Assembly: GCF_001423295.1 (NCBI RefSeq)
Contig: NZ_LMNG01000031.1
Location: 123,863-187,862 of the forward strand
Reading direction: 5' to 3'
DNA from: Methylobacterium sp. Leaf112
GTDB taxonomy: Bacteria; Pseudomonadota; Alphaproteobacteria; Rhizobiales; Beijerinckiaceae
DNA: 64,000 bases
Made by a program: the position numbers and the translations under genes
Shown: positions 8,879 through 17,476 of the stretch, piece after piece
Layout: every line of letters begins with the position of its first letter
Numbering within the stretch: position 1 is the stretch's first letter
The notes under the pieces: model-generated
What the model was told of the DNA's origin: nothing
Seen by the model: the letters and a program-made list of their open reading frames with translations, nothing else
The model's database searches: none

Positions 8879-8995
8879 TTAGGAGCAGTCGGCGCCCTTG
8901 GACGGCGGGCAGTTCGGGGCCGGGGCCGGCTTGCAGTCGACGGGCTTGGTACCGCCGGAGACCTTCTTGAGATCGGCGAGATTGAGCTTCTTCAT
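8879..8995 (-). CDS. Double-glycine leader peptide, precursor copy A (38 aa)
   Basis: This is the first gene of the minus-strand export operon. The leader is MKKLNLADLKKVSGG and the 23-residue core is identical to that of copy B, with Cys at core positions 6, 14 and 22 and three Lys that could accept an acyl group. GGAG sits 8 bases before the ATG at 8995, which settles the start; a longer frame upstream lacks such a site. The two copies differ at only 6 of 117 bases, mostly in the leader, so the duplication is recent or the core is under strong selection. No lanthionine, YcaO or radical-SAM modification gene is next to it, and no immunity gene is recognisable. Confidence 0.88.
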   Translation of the reverse strand: MKKLNLADLKKVSGGTKPVDCKPAPAPNCPPSKGADCS

Positions 8996-9251
8996 GGGGC
9001 TACTCCAGATCGAACCCGGCCTGACCTTGAGGCTGCCGGCTGGCTGCTGTTCAGCCATGGACAAACCGTACCCAGCACCCGGGGCCGCATCAATGCAGTC
9101 AAACTACGGTGCCGGGCCAATGGTTACCACCCGAGACTATTTCCGGAATTTACCATCAAGAGGGATAGATTTTGTAGAATACGAACCGCGACTTGCGGAT
9201 TGAATGACCGGATTGATATTTGAGCCTCCTTCAGAGTTGCGAGGCCCACCA
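8996..9251. promoter_or_regulatory. Divergent promoter region between the peptide arm and the acyl-chain arm
   Basis: This 256-base gap separates the first peptide gene (minus) from the ACP gene (plus). It is more AT-rich than its surroundings from about 9095 to 9235 and must carry the start sites of both arms. A TAGAAT hexamer near 9174 could be a -10 box for the ACP arm, but no convincing -35 partner is at standard spacing. No clear operator palindrome was found. Confidence 0.5.
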
Positions 9252-9599
9252 ATGGTAACGCAGTTATCCACCCCCGCCGCTGCCCAAGACGAGATCGAGA
9301 CCACCCTGCTCGAAATCTTCCGCACCCATTTGAAGACCGAAGGAACAGGTTGGGACGCCAACACCACCATGGCGGAAGCTCAGGTCGACTCCTTCGATCT
9401 GGTCGAATTGGTCTTCGAGATCGAGGACCGGTTCGGAATCGAAGTCAGCTTCAACGCCAATTCGGGCGAGACCGGTACGCTCACCGTCGGACACGTCGCC
9501 GAGATGATCCGGGCCGGACTGGCGGCGAAGAAATCCCAGGCCGCCAAATCCACCACCGCCGCCGACATCGCTCCGATGTCCAAGGTCCAGCTGGCATGA
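9252..9599 (+). CDS. Acyl carrier protein (NodF-like stand-alone ACP)
   Basis: This 115-residue carrier protein holds a growing acyl chain on phosphopantetheine. The attachment site is Ser47 in EAQVDSFDLVELVFEIEDRF, followed by the acidic helix FGIEV typical of ACPs. The C-terminal 25 residues are an Ala/Lys-rich tail beyond the normal ACP length (about 80). GAGG precedes the ATG at 9252, and an upstream in-frame ATG at 9204 lacks a site. The stop overlaps the ketosynthase start (ATGA). It is a pathway-specific ACP, not housekeeping AcpP, judging from the divergent DSF motif and its neighbours; the order ACP-ketosynthase mirrors nodF-nodE. Confidence 0.9.
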   Translation: MVTQLSTPAAAQDEIETTLLEIFRTHLKTEGTGWDANTTMAEAQVDSFDLVELVFEIEDRFGIEVSFNANSGETGTLTVGHVAEMIRAGLAAKKSQAAKSTTAADIAPMSKVQLA

Positions 9600-10789
9600 C
9601 CGCCGTCGTGGTCTCGGGCCTCGGGGTCGCGGCCCCCGGCGGGCTCGATACGGAAACGTTCTGGACGAGCCTCGTCTCGGGACAGAACGTGTTCTCGGCG
9701 AGCCGCGCCCTGCCGGATTCGGGGATCGTGGTCGCGCAGATCGACGAGACCGCGGATTTCTCCCGCCTGCCGCTCGCCTCGCAGGCGGCCTGCGACCGCA
9801 GCGCGATCCTCGCCGTCGCTGCCGCACAGGCCGCGATGGCGGACGCGAAGCTGAGCCTCGACGCGGTGGCGCCGGAACGCGTCGCCGTCATCCTCGGCAA
9901 TGGCGGCGGCGGCCTGACCAGCCTCGACGCGCAATACTCGCGCCTGTTCAAGGACGGCAAGCGCCCGCACCCGTTTTCCGTGGTGCGGGCGATGACGAGT
10001 TCTTCGGCGAGTTGGGTCTCCCTCGCCTTCGGCGCCAAGGGACCGTGCTTCGTCATCGCCAGTGCCTGCGCGTCGGCAACCCACGCCATTGGGCTCGCGG
10101 CGCAGATGATCCGCGCCGGCATCGTCGACATCGCCATCACGGGCGGGACAGAGGCGCCGCTGTCGCACGGCACCCTGATGGCCTGGGATGCCATGAAGAT
10201 CATGAGCCGGACCCGGTGCCGCCCGTTCTCGCGTGGCCGCGACGGCCTCGTCGTCGGGGAGGGAGCGGGGATCCTCGTTCTGGAGCGCGCCGACCACGCC
10301 CGTGCGCGGGGGATCACCCGATCGGTCGCGCTCGCGGGTTTCGCCTCCAACGCCGATGCGGGCGACATCGTCGCGCCGACCGTCGATGGAATGGCCCGAG
10401 CCATGCGCTCCGCCCTCGCGGATGCCGGCCTCGCGCCAGACGACGTCGCCTACATCAACGCCCACGGAACGGGCACGCGCGCCAACGATCTCACCGAAGG
10501 CAACGCCATGGCGGACGTGTTCGGGCCGGGGCGCATCCCGCCGGTCTCGTCGACCAAAGGCGCCACAGGACACGCCCTCGGTGCGGCCGGGGCCCTGGAG
10601 GCCGTCGCCACGATCCTGGCCATGGAACGCGGGATCGCGCCGCCGACGGCGAACCTCGTCGAACTCGACCCGGCGCTGGATTTCGACGCCATCCCATGTG
10701 TGGCCCGGCCGATGCCCATCCCCGTCGCCATGTCGAATTCCTTCGCCTTCGGAGGTCTCAACGCCAGCCTGATCTTCCGGACGGCCTGA
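9596..10789 (+). CDS. Beta-ketoacyl-ACP synthase II, NodE/FabF-like
   Basis: This 397-residue condensing enzyme extends an acyl chain using malonyl-ACP. The Cys-His-His triad is complete: Cys158 in IASACASATHAIG, His290 in NAHGTGTRAND and His326 in KGATGHALGAAGALE. The C-terminal loop NSFAFGGLNASL is the usual one. Segments such as CRPFSRGRDGLVVGEGAGIL and the VDGMARAMRSALADAGL region look closer to rhizobial NodE than to housekeeping FabF, from memory of those families. It is coupled by ATGA to the ACP gene and followed 30 bases later by the dehydratase. A specialised chain for a peptide or lipid product is inferred. Confidence 0.92.
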   Translation: MTAVVVSGLGVAAPGGLDTETFWTSLVSGQNVFSASRALPDSGIVVAQIDETADFSRLPLASQAACDRSAILAVAAAQAAMADAKLSLDAVAPERVAVILGNGGGGLTSLDAQYSRLFKDGKRPHPFSVVRAMTSSSASWVSLAFGAKGPCFVIASACASATHAIGLAAQMIRAGIVDIAITGGTEAPLSHGTLMAWDAMKIMSRTRCRPFSRGRDGLVVGEGAGILVLERADHARARGITRSVALAGFASNADAGDIVAPTVDGMARAMRSALADAGLAPDDVAYINAHGTGTRANDLTEGNAMADVFGPGRIPPVSSTKGATGHALGAAGALEAVATILAMERGIAPPTANLVELDPALDFDAIPCVARPMPIPVAMSNSFAFGGLNASLIFRTA

Positions 10790-10819
10790 GCCTTTCGCCC
10801 GCCATCGGACCAGACAGCC

Positions 10820-11344
10820 ATGAACGCGCACGTGACTCCGCCGGAAACGCTTTCACCCGACCCTGCGGCCTACCTCGACGCCCTGAGGGCGCGGGTCAAA
10901 ACAACCATCGGCATCTCCGACTGGGTGGTGATCGACCAGACGCGGATCGACCGGTTCGCCGAGGCGACGGGGGATTTCCAGTTCGTCCATGTCGATCCCG
11001 TCCGGGCCGCCGCAGAGACGCCGTTCGGCGGCACCATTGCGCATGGCTACCTGACCCTCGCCATGGTGGGGACGTTCGCGGCGGCGGCACTTCCACCCCA
11101 TCCGGCGGTGCGCCTCATGATCAACCTCGGTGCCGACAAGGTTCGCCTGCTGGCCCCCGTCCGGGTCGACCACGCGATTCGCGGCGTGTTCACCCTCGCG
11201 GGTGTCAGCGTCCTACCGGAGGGAAGGGCCGCCCTGCGGATCACGGTCGCCATCGAGTGCCGGCTGCCGGGTCCCTCTGCGACCGATCCGGTATTCGCAC
11301 TGACCGCCGACCTGTCCATCATGCTGATACTCAACGAGGCATGA
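10820..11344 (+). CDS. NodN/MaoC-like hot-dog dehydratase (hydratase)
   Basis: This 174-residue single hot-dog protein of the MaoC/NodN type hydrates or dehydrates a 3-hydroxyacyl thioester. The catalytic pair is Asp52 and His57 in ATGDFQFVHVDP, followed by ETPFGGTIAHGYLTL, a signature shared with rhizobial NodN and PhaJ-like enzymes. It completes the ACP-ketosynthase-dehydratase set, but no ketoreductase is present, so reduction would rely on the housekeeping FabG. It lies 30 bases after the ketosynthase, presumably in the same transcript. Whether it acts on an ACP- or CoA-bound chain cannot be read from the sequence. Confidence 0.88.
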   Translation: MNAHVTPPETLSPDPAAYLDALRARVKTTIGISDWVVIDQTRIDRFAEATGDFQFVHVDPVRAAAETPFGGTIAHGYLTLAMVGTFAAAALPPHPAVRLMINLGADKVRLLAPVRVDHAIRGVFTLAGVSVLPEGRAALRITVAIECRLPGPSATDPVFALTADLSIMLILNEA

Positions 11345-11607
11345 TGGACAGTCGAAAAATCATCTTGTCCACTTGTCGACCGGACGAGACTTCAGCCCGA
11401 CCACCGGTAGAAAACCGCTTCTGCGCAGGGACAATTTCTAGAACGAAATTACTTTATATCTTTCACAGTATGATTTTTATGAAAAGACTTAGTTGATTAT
11501 CTTGACTGGATTACGCGCCTGTGAACGGTATGAGTTTCATCGCCGGTTAACCTTGACGGTCTATTCACGACCGACACGCAGCGCATGTCGGGCGACTGGA
11601 TTTCAAC
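11345..11607 (+). promoter_or_regulatory. AT-rich intergenic region upstream of the TolC-type gene
   Basis: From 11431 to 11500 only 16 of 70 bases are G or C, in a window where most DNA is near two-thirds GC. The tract includes TATGAT at about 11469 and TTGACT at about 11502, which could be parts of promoters, but neither has a good partner at standard spacing. It probably carries the promoter of the outer-membrane channel gene and perhaps binding sites for a silencer or regulator. Confidence 0.5.
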
Positions 11608-12960
11608 ATGGATCGGACGGAGCGGGCAGGGGCGGACGGCGGCCCGTGCGGCACCCATGGTGGCGGGGTGCGCCGCTCAGTGCGGTACGGCATGCTCGGC
11701 GTTCTGCTCCTCGCCGGTCCGGCGCCCGCGGAAACCCTCGACACATCGATGCACTGGGCCCTGCGCGACAGCTACGACCGCAAGGCCGACGATGCGCGTC
11801 AGGCAGCGGCGGAGGCCCGGGTTCTCGGCGGCTACGAAGCCTTCCTGCCGACGGCGGCCTACGTCGTCACCCACCGCCTCGACAGCAACATCCGGTACTC
11901 GCCGGACTTCACCAGCACGCCCGAAGCGCCCATCGGGATCGACACGGTGCCGCGGCGCCAGCCCGAGGTCGAGGCGTTCCAGCTTTCCCTGCCCCTGTTC
12001 GACGGCCTGCGACGCTACCACGATCTCGAGTCCGCACGAAGCGCTGCCGCCGCCGGCCGGGAGCTCCAGAACGACAAGACTCAGCAGATCCTGTACGACA
12101 CGGCGAGCGCGTATCTCGCCGTCCTGCGTGACCGCACCATCCTGCGTCTGCGCCAAGTCGCCATCGCGGACGTGGCAAAGGTCGCCAAGAGCGTCGCCGT
12201 GAAGCTAGAGGTCCACGACGCCACCCTGGCGGACTCGGCCCTGGCCGAATCGCGGGTCACCGCCGCCATCGCTGCGCACGAACAGGCGAAAGCCAACCTG
12301 CTCGCCTCGGAACTCGCCCTGGCGCGCCTCGCCGGTCCGACGGCGAACCCGTCGGGCCTGCCTCGCATCCCGAGCGCGTTGCTGCCCCGGTCCCTCGATG
12401 AGTTGCGCGACACCCTGCTGCAGACGAATCCGCGGCTGCTCGCTGCCCGTCTCAATGCGGATTCGGCTGCCTCCAGCGCCAAGGTCGCCTATGCGCGCTT
12501 CTCGCCGCAACTGAACTTCGTCTTCGCGCATACGCGCCAGGGCGCCGTCTCGAACTATCCCTACAAGGTCCGTGATACGTCGGCGATGCTGCAGGCGCGC
12601 ATCCCGATCTACGACCCCGGTGAGTTCGCCGACGTGGCGCGCGGCCACGCCCTCGCCGATCAGAGGTCCTTCGAAGCCCTCGATCTCGAGCGGACCGTCC
12701 TGACCCAGGCCTCCACCGCCTTCGTCCAGCGCACCTCGTTGATCGTCCAGACGAAGCTTGCGGCCAAACGCGTGCGCAGAATCGAGGACGCCGTGCTCGG
12801 CCGGAAGATGGAGCTCCGCCTCGGCTCCATGACCATCGTCGATCTGTTGAACACCCTGGCGGAATTGACCGAAGCCAATGTCGCCAAGATCAACATCGAA
12901 TTCGAGCGCGACAGGATCACGTATTCCCTCGCCTCCGCCATGAACCGGCTTCGGGTTTAA
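11608..12960 (+). CDS. TolC-family outer-membrane channel
   Basis: This 450-residue protein has the length and coiled-coil repeat pattern of TolC-type outer-membrane efflux proteins. An N-terminal signal peptide is visible (VRRSVRYGMLGVLLLAGPAPA, cleaved before ET). Two homologous halves follow, with long Ala/Leu/Glu-rich helices (for example EQAKANLLASELALARLAG and VRRIEDAVLGRKMELRLGS). It stands next to a C39 exporter and HlyD adaptor that lack their own channel, so it probably completes that tripartite machine; the RND pump at 53.5 kb also lacks a neighbouring channel and might share it. The start is uncertain: ATG 11608 leaves about 20 residues before the signal peptide, and GTG 11668 would begin right at it. 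Confidence 0.88.
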   Translation: MDRTERAGADGGPCGTHGGGVRRSVRYGMLGVLLLAGPAPAETLDTSMHWALRDSYDRKADDARQAAAEARVLGGYEAFLPTAAYVVTHRLDSNIRYSPDFTSTPEAPIGIDTVPRRQPEVEAFQLSLPLFDGLRRYHDLESARSAAAAGRELQNDKTQQILYDTASAYLAVLRDRTILRLRQVAIADVAKVAKSVAVKLEVHDATLADSALAESRVTAAIAAHEQAKANLLASELALARLAGPTANPSGLPRIPSALLPRSLDELRDTLLQTNPRLLAARLNADSAASSAKVAYARFSPQLNFVFAHTRQGAVSNYPYKVRDTSAMLQARIPIYDPGEFADVARGHALADQRSFEALDLERTVLTQASTAFVQRTSLIVQTKLAAKRVRRIEDAVLGRKMELRLGSMTIVDLLNTLAELTEANVAKINIEFERDRITYSLASAMNRLRV

Positions 12961-13118
12961 CGACTGCGGGCGCGAGACGCGCGGGCGCAGGATTCGCGCC
13001 GCAGAACCTGGGCCACGCGGCCCCGGCGGGAAGGCGTCGCCAGAGAGGGCCGGGCTCTTCCGGCGCGTGGACCTCGGTGTATCCTCGCTCGGCGGACGAA
13101 GCGGAGCCGGGAGATCGA

Positions 13119-13559
13119 ATGCGGGGGCGCGAGCAGGTCGGGACGGGTCGTTCGGTCCGACGCGTGACACGGGAGTTGCGCCGCCTGGAGGCGCTGGCGG
13201 CCCGCCGGCGCCTACGGGTCCGACTCCTGCGCGGCCTGCGCGGCACCCTCGGGACGGGAGCGACCCTCGTGGCCCTGTTCAAGTTCAAGCTCGCGGCCTC
13301 CCTTGGTCTCAAGGTCGCGCTTGCCGTCCTCGTGGGAATCGGCCTCGCCTGGCCCGTCCTCGTCTTGGCGGTCCTGACCCTCATCGGCCTGGTTCTGGCC
13401 CTTGTCAGCGTCTTCGAGGGTGGTCATGCCGGGTCCCTCGATTGCCCCGATGGCTCGGGCTGCGAACGCCGGGAGAAGCGTGCCGAACGGCTCAAGCATC
13501 TCATCGCGACGCGAAGGGAATGGCTCGACGCTCAGGCCGTGCCGCCGACACCACCCTGA
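13119..13559 (+). CDS. Hypothetical membrane protein
   Basis: This 146-residue protein is of unknown function. A basic, Arg-rich N-terminal segment (residues 1-45) precedes two or three hydrophobic stretches (GLKVALAVLVGIGLAWPVLV and LAVLTLIGLVLALVSV). A polar C-terminal tail contains two Cys (LDCPDGSGCERREKR) and a helical KHLIATRREWLDAQ segment. GGGAG lies six bases before the ATG at 13119, which supports this start over a GTG at 13077. I do not recognise the family. It runs in the same direction as the TolC-type gene, but 158 bases separate them, so co-transcription is unclear. Confidence 0.6.
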   Translation: MRGREQVGTGRSVRRVTRELRRLEALAARRRLRVRLLRGLRGTLGTGATLVALFKFKLAASLGLKVALAVLVGIGLAWPVLVLAVLTLIGLVLALVSVFEGGHAGSLDCPDGSGCERREKRAERLKHLIATRREWLDAQAVPPTPP

Positions 13560-13703
13560 TCTGTGCCGTCGAAGCGATACCCCTACGGATGCGACATCGC
13601 GGACGGCCACCCATACGGATTGCGGCCGCGCTTTAATCCCCCTGGGGGCAACGATGTGCCGAGGCTCCGGTTGTCCTCGGCACAGCGAGTACGGGTTGCG
13701 AAC

Positions 13704-15236
13704 ATGGAACGGTCGAACGACTTCATCGAGCGGCATCACCCGCAGGCCGAAGCCTTCGCAGGGCCCGAAGTCCGGGCGGCGGAAGAGCGCGTGCCCGACG
13801 CGGAAGCGGCCGAGGATGTCGTCCTCGAACCCCTGGCCGACTACCCCCGGATCGATCTGCGCGGTGCCGGCGAGCCCTGGGAGAAGCGTCGTGCCGCCGG
13901 CAAGGTCCTGCGGGATAACGTGCCGCACGAGAGCCATGCACCGCTCTTCCTCCCGGAGAATCGGCCCGATCCCGTGGCCCTCATCGAGGCCGCGCACGAG
14001 GGGCGCCAGCCCCATCTCGTCCCCTTGCGCGTGGCGCGCATGGCGAGCTCGCCGTTCGCCTTCCTGCGCGGGGCCGCGCACGTGATGGCCTGGGATCTCG
14101 CCCAGTCGCCTCGCAGCGGCATCATGGTGGCGATGAACGGCGACGCCCACATCTCGAATTTCGGTCTGTTCGGCACGCCCCAGCGCGACGTGGTGCTCGA
14201 CCTCAACGATTTCGACGAAGTCACCATCGGCCCGTGGGAATGGGACCTGAAGCGCCTCGTCGCCAGCATCGAGGTGGCGGCCCGCGGCGATCACGTGGCC
14301 CCGGCCGAGCGCCGCGCCGCGGTCGTGGCGGCGGTGGGCGGGTACCAGCACACCATGACGGAATTGGCGCCCCAGGGCCCCCTCGACGTCTGGCAGCACG
14401 CCGCACGCGCCGACAACCTCGACTTCTCGGGCATCCGCATCGACGGCGAATCGCAGGGTGTCGTGCGCAAGGCCGTGGAGAAAGCCCGCAAGCGCACCAA
14501 CCAGACCCTGCTCGCACGGGTCGGCGAGCGCCGCGTCGATGGCGGCTGGCGGTTCCGCGAGGACCCGCCGATCCTCACCCGCGTCGACGACGAGACCCGC
14601 GAGGCGATCATCAGCGGGCTCGAGCACTACGCCGACACCCTACCGCGCGAGCGCCGGTTCATGCTGAGCCGCTACCACGTGGTCGACGTCGCCCACCGGG
14701 TGGTGGGCGTCGGCAGCGTCGGCACCCGCGCCTACGTGGCCCTGCTGTGTGGCAACTCGGACCAGGACGTGCTCTTTCTGCAGGTGAAGGAGGCCGTGCG
14801 CCCGGCGCATGCCCCCTACTTGCCCGGCATGCCCGAGCCCTATGCCAGCCACGAGGGCGAGCGGGTGATCTACGGCCAGCGCCTGCTCCAGGCGGTGGGC
14901 GACCCATTGCTCGGCTGGACCAGTATCGCCGACCGGCCGTTCTACGTGCGGCAGATGAAGAACATGAAGGGCGAGATTCCGGTGTCGTGCATGACCGGTC
15001 AGCCGCTCCTGTACTTCTCCTGGGCCTACGGCGCGCTCCTCGCCCGCGCCCATGCCCGGACTGGGGATGCCGCCGCCATCGCGGGTTATTGCGGCAAGGA
15101 CCGCCACGCCGACCTGCGCGAGGCCTTGGCCGACTGGGCCAGCGCCTACGGCGAGCGCAACCAGGCCGACTACGAGACTTTTCTCGCGGCCATCGCGGAC
15201 GGCCGCCTCGAGGCGGCACCCGATCCGCATCTGTGA
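13704..15236 (+). CDS. DUF2252 family protein
   Basis: The 510-residue product matches the DUF2252 family by its pattern: PFAFLRGAAHVMAWDL, then MNGDAHISNFGLFGTPQRDV, then LDLNDFDEVTIGPWEWDLKR and GVGSVGTRAYVALLCG. The GDxHxxNFG and DxNDFDE blocks resemble the catalytic and metal loops of aminoglycoside-phosphotransferase-like kinases, but the substrate is unknown. No signal peptide or membrane segment is present. The ATG at 13704 is chosen because the family homology begins shortly after it; the frame is open further upstream without conserved sequence. It stands alone between a membrane protein and a helicase. Confidence 0.88.
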   Translation: MERSNDFIERHHPQAEAFAGPEVRAAEERVPDAEAAEDVVLEPLADYPRIDLRGAGEPWEKRRAAGKVLRDNVPHESHAPLFLPENRPDPVALIEAAHEGRQPHLVPLRVARMASSPFAFLRGAAHVMAWDLAQSPRSGIMVAMNGDAHISNFGLFGTPQRDVVLDLNDFDEVTIGPWEWDLKRLVASIEVAARGDHVAPAERRAAVVAAVGGYQHTMTELAPQGPLDVWQHAARADNLDFSGIRIDGESQGVVRKAVEKARKRTNQTLLARVGERRVDGGWRFREDPPILTRVDDETREAIISGLEHYADTLPRERRFMLSRYHVVDVAHRVVGVGSVGTRAYVALLCGNSDQDVLFLQVKEAVRPAHAPYLPGMPEPYASHEGERVIYGQRLLQAVGDPLLGWTSIADRPFYVRQMKNMKGEIPVSCMTGQPLLYFSWAYGALLARAHARTGDAAAIAGYCGKDRHADLREALADWASAYGERNQADYETFLAAIADGRLEAAPDPHL

Positions 15237-15313
15237 CGATCCGTCGGGCTTTAGCGGTGGGCGGGGCGGTACGGAGCGCTTGATTCTCGGGCGCCCCGCC
15301 GGAAGGGTGGAGC

Positions 15314-17476
15314 ATGGCGCGCCGCATTCACCGGACCACTGACTTTCTCGCCGACGCCCTGCACCGGCTCGGCATCGCGGCGGGCGCCGTGGACCGGGAG
15401 GCCCTGCGCGAGCGCCTCGGCCTGCCCGAACGCGGCGGCGTCTGCGAAGACGCGGCCGTCGCCCATGCCCTCCAGGCGTCCGATGCGCGCCGGACCTTCG
15501 CCCGCGAAGGCGTGCCGCGCCTGACTCAGGCGATCCCGGCCCTGCGCGCGGAGGCTGATCCGGACGGAGCCCTGCGCTGGCGGATACGGGTGTTGTGCCC
15601 GCTCCTCGACGACAACCGCCTGGATCTGCGAATCGACACGGCGCCGGATGCCGCGGCCGCCGAGATCCTCGACGAGATGGCCCTCGGGAACGATCCGGAT
15701 TGGGCGCTCGACACCCTGCGCGCACAGGTGACCCAGGTCGCCGGCCGTACCCGTGGGGCACTGAACCGGACCATCCTGCGCCTGCGCGACCAGATCCGCG
15801 CCGACATGACGGAGACCGGGGCCGACGCCGTCACCTACATCGCCCATCTCGACCGGTCCCTGCGCTCGCGGGTCTTCGCCGATGGGCCGGATGTGGCGTC
15901 CCACATCCTCGACACCCTGAAGGTCGTGCGGGCCCGCGGGCGGGTAGTGGCGCAGGAAGCCTCCGGGACCCGGCGCCTGCGCGACCGGGCGGGCTTCGGC
16001 TCCTACATCGACAAGTTCGCCGCCGCCCGGCGTCTCGGCCGCCGCATCGTCTTCCACATGGGGCCGACGAATTCCGGCAAGACCTACGCGGCCCTGGAGG
16101 CTCTCACGAAAGCCGCAACCGGTACCTACCTCGCACCCCTCCGGCTCCTGGCCCTGGAGAATTACGAGGCCCTCGCGGCGCGCGGCCTGCGCGCCGGCAT
16201 GGTGACGGGCGAAGAGATCCTGGGTGAATCCGACCCGACCCATACGGCACGCACCATCGAGACCGCGGATCTCCGCCGGCCCATCGAAGTGGCGGTGATC
16301 GATGAGATCCAGATGCTGTCCGACCCCGACCGTGGCTGGGCCTGGACGAACGCCCTGTTCGGCATCCCCGCCCGCCTCGTCATCGTCTGCGGCGCTGAAG
16401 ACGCCCTCTCGGCCGTGCGCCGAGCGGCGGAGGCGGCCGGCGAATCCCTCGACGTGGTCACCTTCACGCGCAAGACGCCGCTGGTCGCCCTCGACGCGCC
16501 CGTACCCCTGGAAGCCGTCGAACCGGGTGACGCCGTCGTGGCGTTCTCGCGCCGGGCCGTGCACGAGAACCGGGAGATCCTGGTGGCCGCCGGGCGGTCC
16601 GTCGCGACCATCTACGGCGCCCTGTCGCCGGAGGTGCGCCGCGCCGAGGCCGGGCGCTTTCGCGATGGCGAGGCCGAGGTGCTGGTCACCACGGATGCCA
16701 TCGGGATGGGCCTCAACCTCGGCCCCCTGAAGCGCGTGATCTTCGCGTCCGTCCGCAAGTGGGACGGCACCGAGGAGCGTGCTCTGACCAACGCCGAGAT
16801 CCGCCAGATCGCCGGCCGCGCCGGCCGCTTCGGCCATCAGGAGGCAGGCTACGTCGCCGCCACCGACGAGGACGGCCTCGGACCGATCCGCGATGCCCTG
16901 TCGGGAGCGCCGACGGCCCCGGCCGCCGACACCCGCTTCTTCGTGCGGCCGGATCTCGCCGCCATCGAAGCCGCGGCCAGCGAACTCGGCACCGATTCCT
17001 TGAGCGCCGTGATGGCGCATTTCTCCCGCGCGACGTTCTACGACGGTTCGCCGTTCCAGCCCTCGGCGTTCGAAGAGTTCCTGGGCGCGGTTGAGGCGGT
17101 GGATCGCGCCGCACTCCCGATCCGCGAGAAGTTTGCCTTCGCGGTGACGCCCATAGACCGGCGCGACCCCATCGCCGTGGGGGTCGTCGAGCGCTGGGTT
17201 CAGGCCCGAACCTTGAACGCCACGGTGCCGGCCCTGCGTGCCGACCCGCACGGGGACCTCGCCTATCAGGAACGCACCGTGCGGCTCGCCAGCGCCTACC
17301 TGTGGCTCGCCCGGCGCTTTCCCGAGACCTTCGACGATGGTGCCGCCATTCGCGGCGTGCGCGAGCGTGCGAATGCGTCCATCGAGCGGACATTGCGGGA
17401 GACGGCGACCTTGAAGGTCACGCAGCGCGCGCAGAACAAGGCGCTCAGTCCACCCGCTGCCAGCCAGGGCCGGTGA
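15314..17476 (+). CDS. SUV3-type superfamily 2 RNA helicase
   Basis: This 720-residue helicase resembles mitochondrial SUV3, which unwinds RNA for degradation. Motif I is [12 protein letters not shown] with Lys256, motif II is DEIQ (330-333) rather than DEAD/DEAH, and motif VI is [15 protein letters not shown]. The regions [18 protein letters not shown] and [20 protein letters not shown] are also SUV3-like. The C-terminus is shorter than in many alphaproteobacterial relatives, ending in a short basic tail. A GGAAGGGTGGAGC box precedes the ATG. The last 32 bases overlap the end of the convergent bpt gene. By analogy it takes part in RNA turnover; its nuclease partner is not encoded nearby. Confidence 0.9.
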   Translation: MARRIHRTTDFLADALHRLGIAAGAVDREALRERLGLPERGGVCEDAAVAHALQASDARRTFAREGVPRLTQAIPALRAEADPDGALRWRIRVLCPLLDDNRLDLRIDTAPDAAAAEILDEMALGNDPDWALDTLRAQVTQVAGRTRGALNRTILRLRDQIRADMTETGADAVTYIAHLDRSLRSRVFADGPDVASHILDTLKVVRARGRVVAQEASGTRRLRDRAGFGSYIDKFAAARRLGRRIVFHMGPTNSGKTYAALEALTKAATGTYLAPLRLLALENYEALAARGLRAGMVTGEEILGESDPTHTARTIETADLRRPIEVAVIDEIQMLSDPDRGWAWTNALFGIPARLVIVCGAEDALSAVRRAAEAAGESLDVVTFTRKTPLVALDAPVPLEAVEPGDAVVAFSRRAVHENREILVAAGRSVATIYGALSPEVRRAEAGRFRDGEAEVLVTTDAIGMGLNLGPLKRVIFASVRKWDGTEERALTNAEIRQIAGRAGRFGHQEAGYVAATDEDGLGPIRDALSGAPTAPAADTRFFVRPDLAAIEAAASELGTDSLSAVMAHFSRATFYDGSPFQPSAFEEFLGAVEAVDRAALPIREKFAFAVTPIDRRDPIAVGVVERWVQARTLNATVPALRADPHGDLAYQERTVRLASAYLWLARRFPETFDDGAAIRGVRERANASIERTLRETATLKVTQRAQNKALSPPAASQGR

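Noticed and set aside
8879..9064. Longer 61-residue version of the first double-glycine peptide
   Set aside because: The extra 23 residues lack similarity to copy B, while GGAG stands at proper distance from the inner ATG at 8995.
9380..10831. Minus-strand 483-codon frame opposite the ketosynthase
   Set aside because: The ketosynthase on the plus strand has its full Cys-His-His triad; the antisense frame has no motif or start signal.
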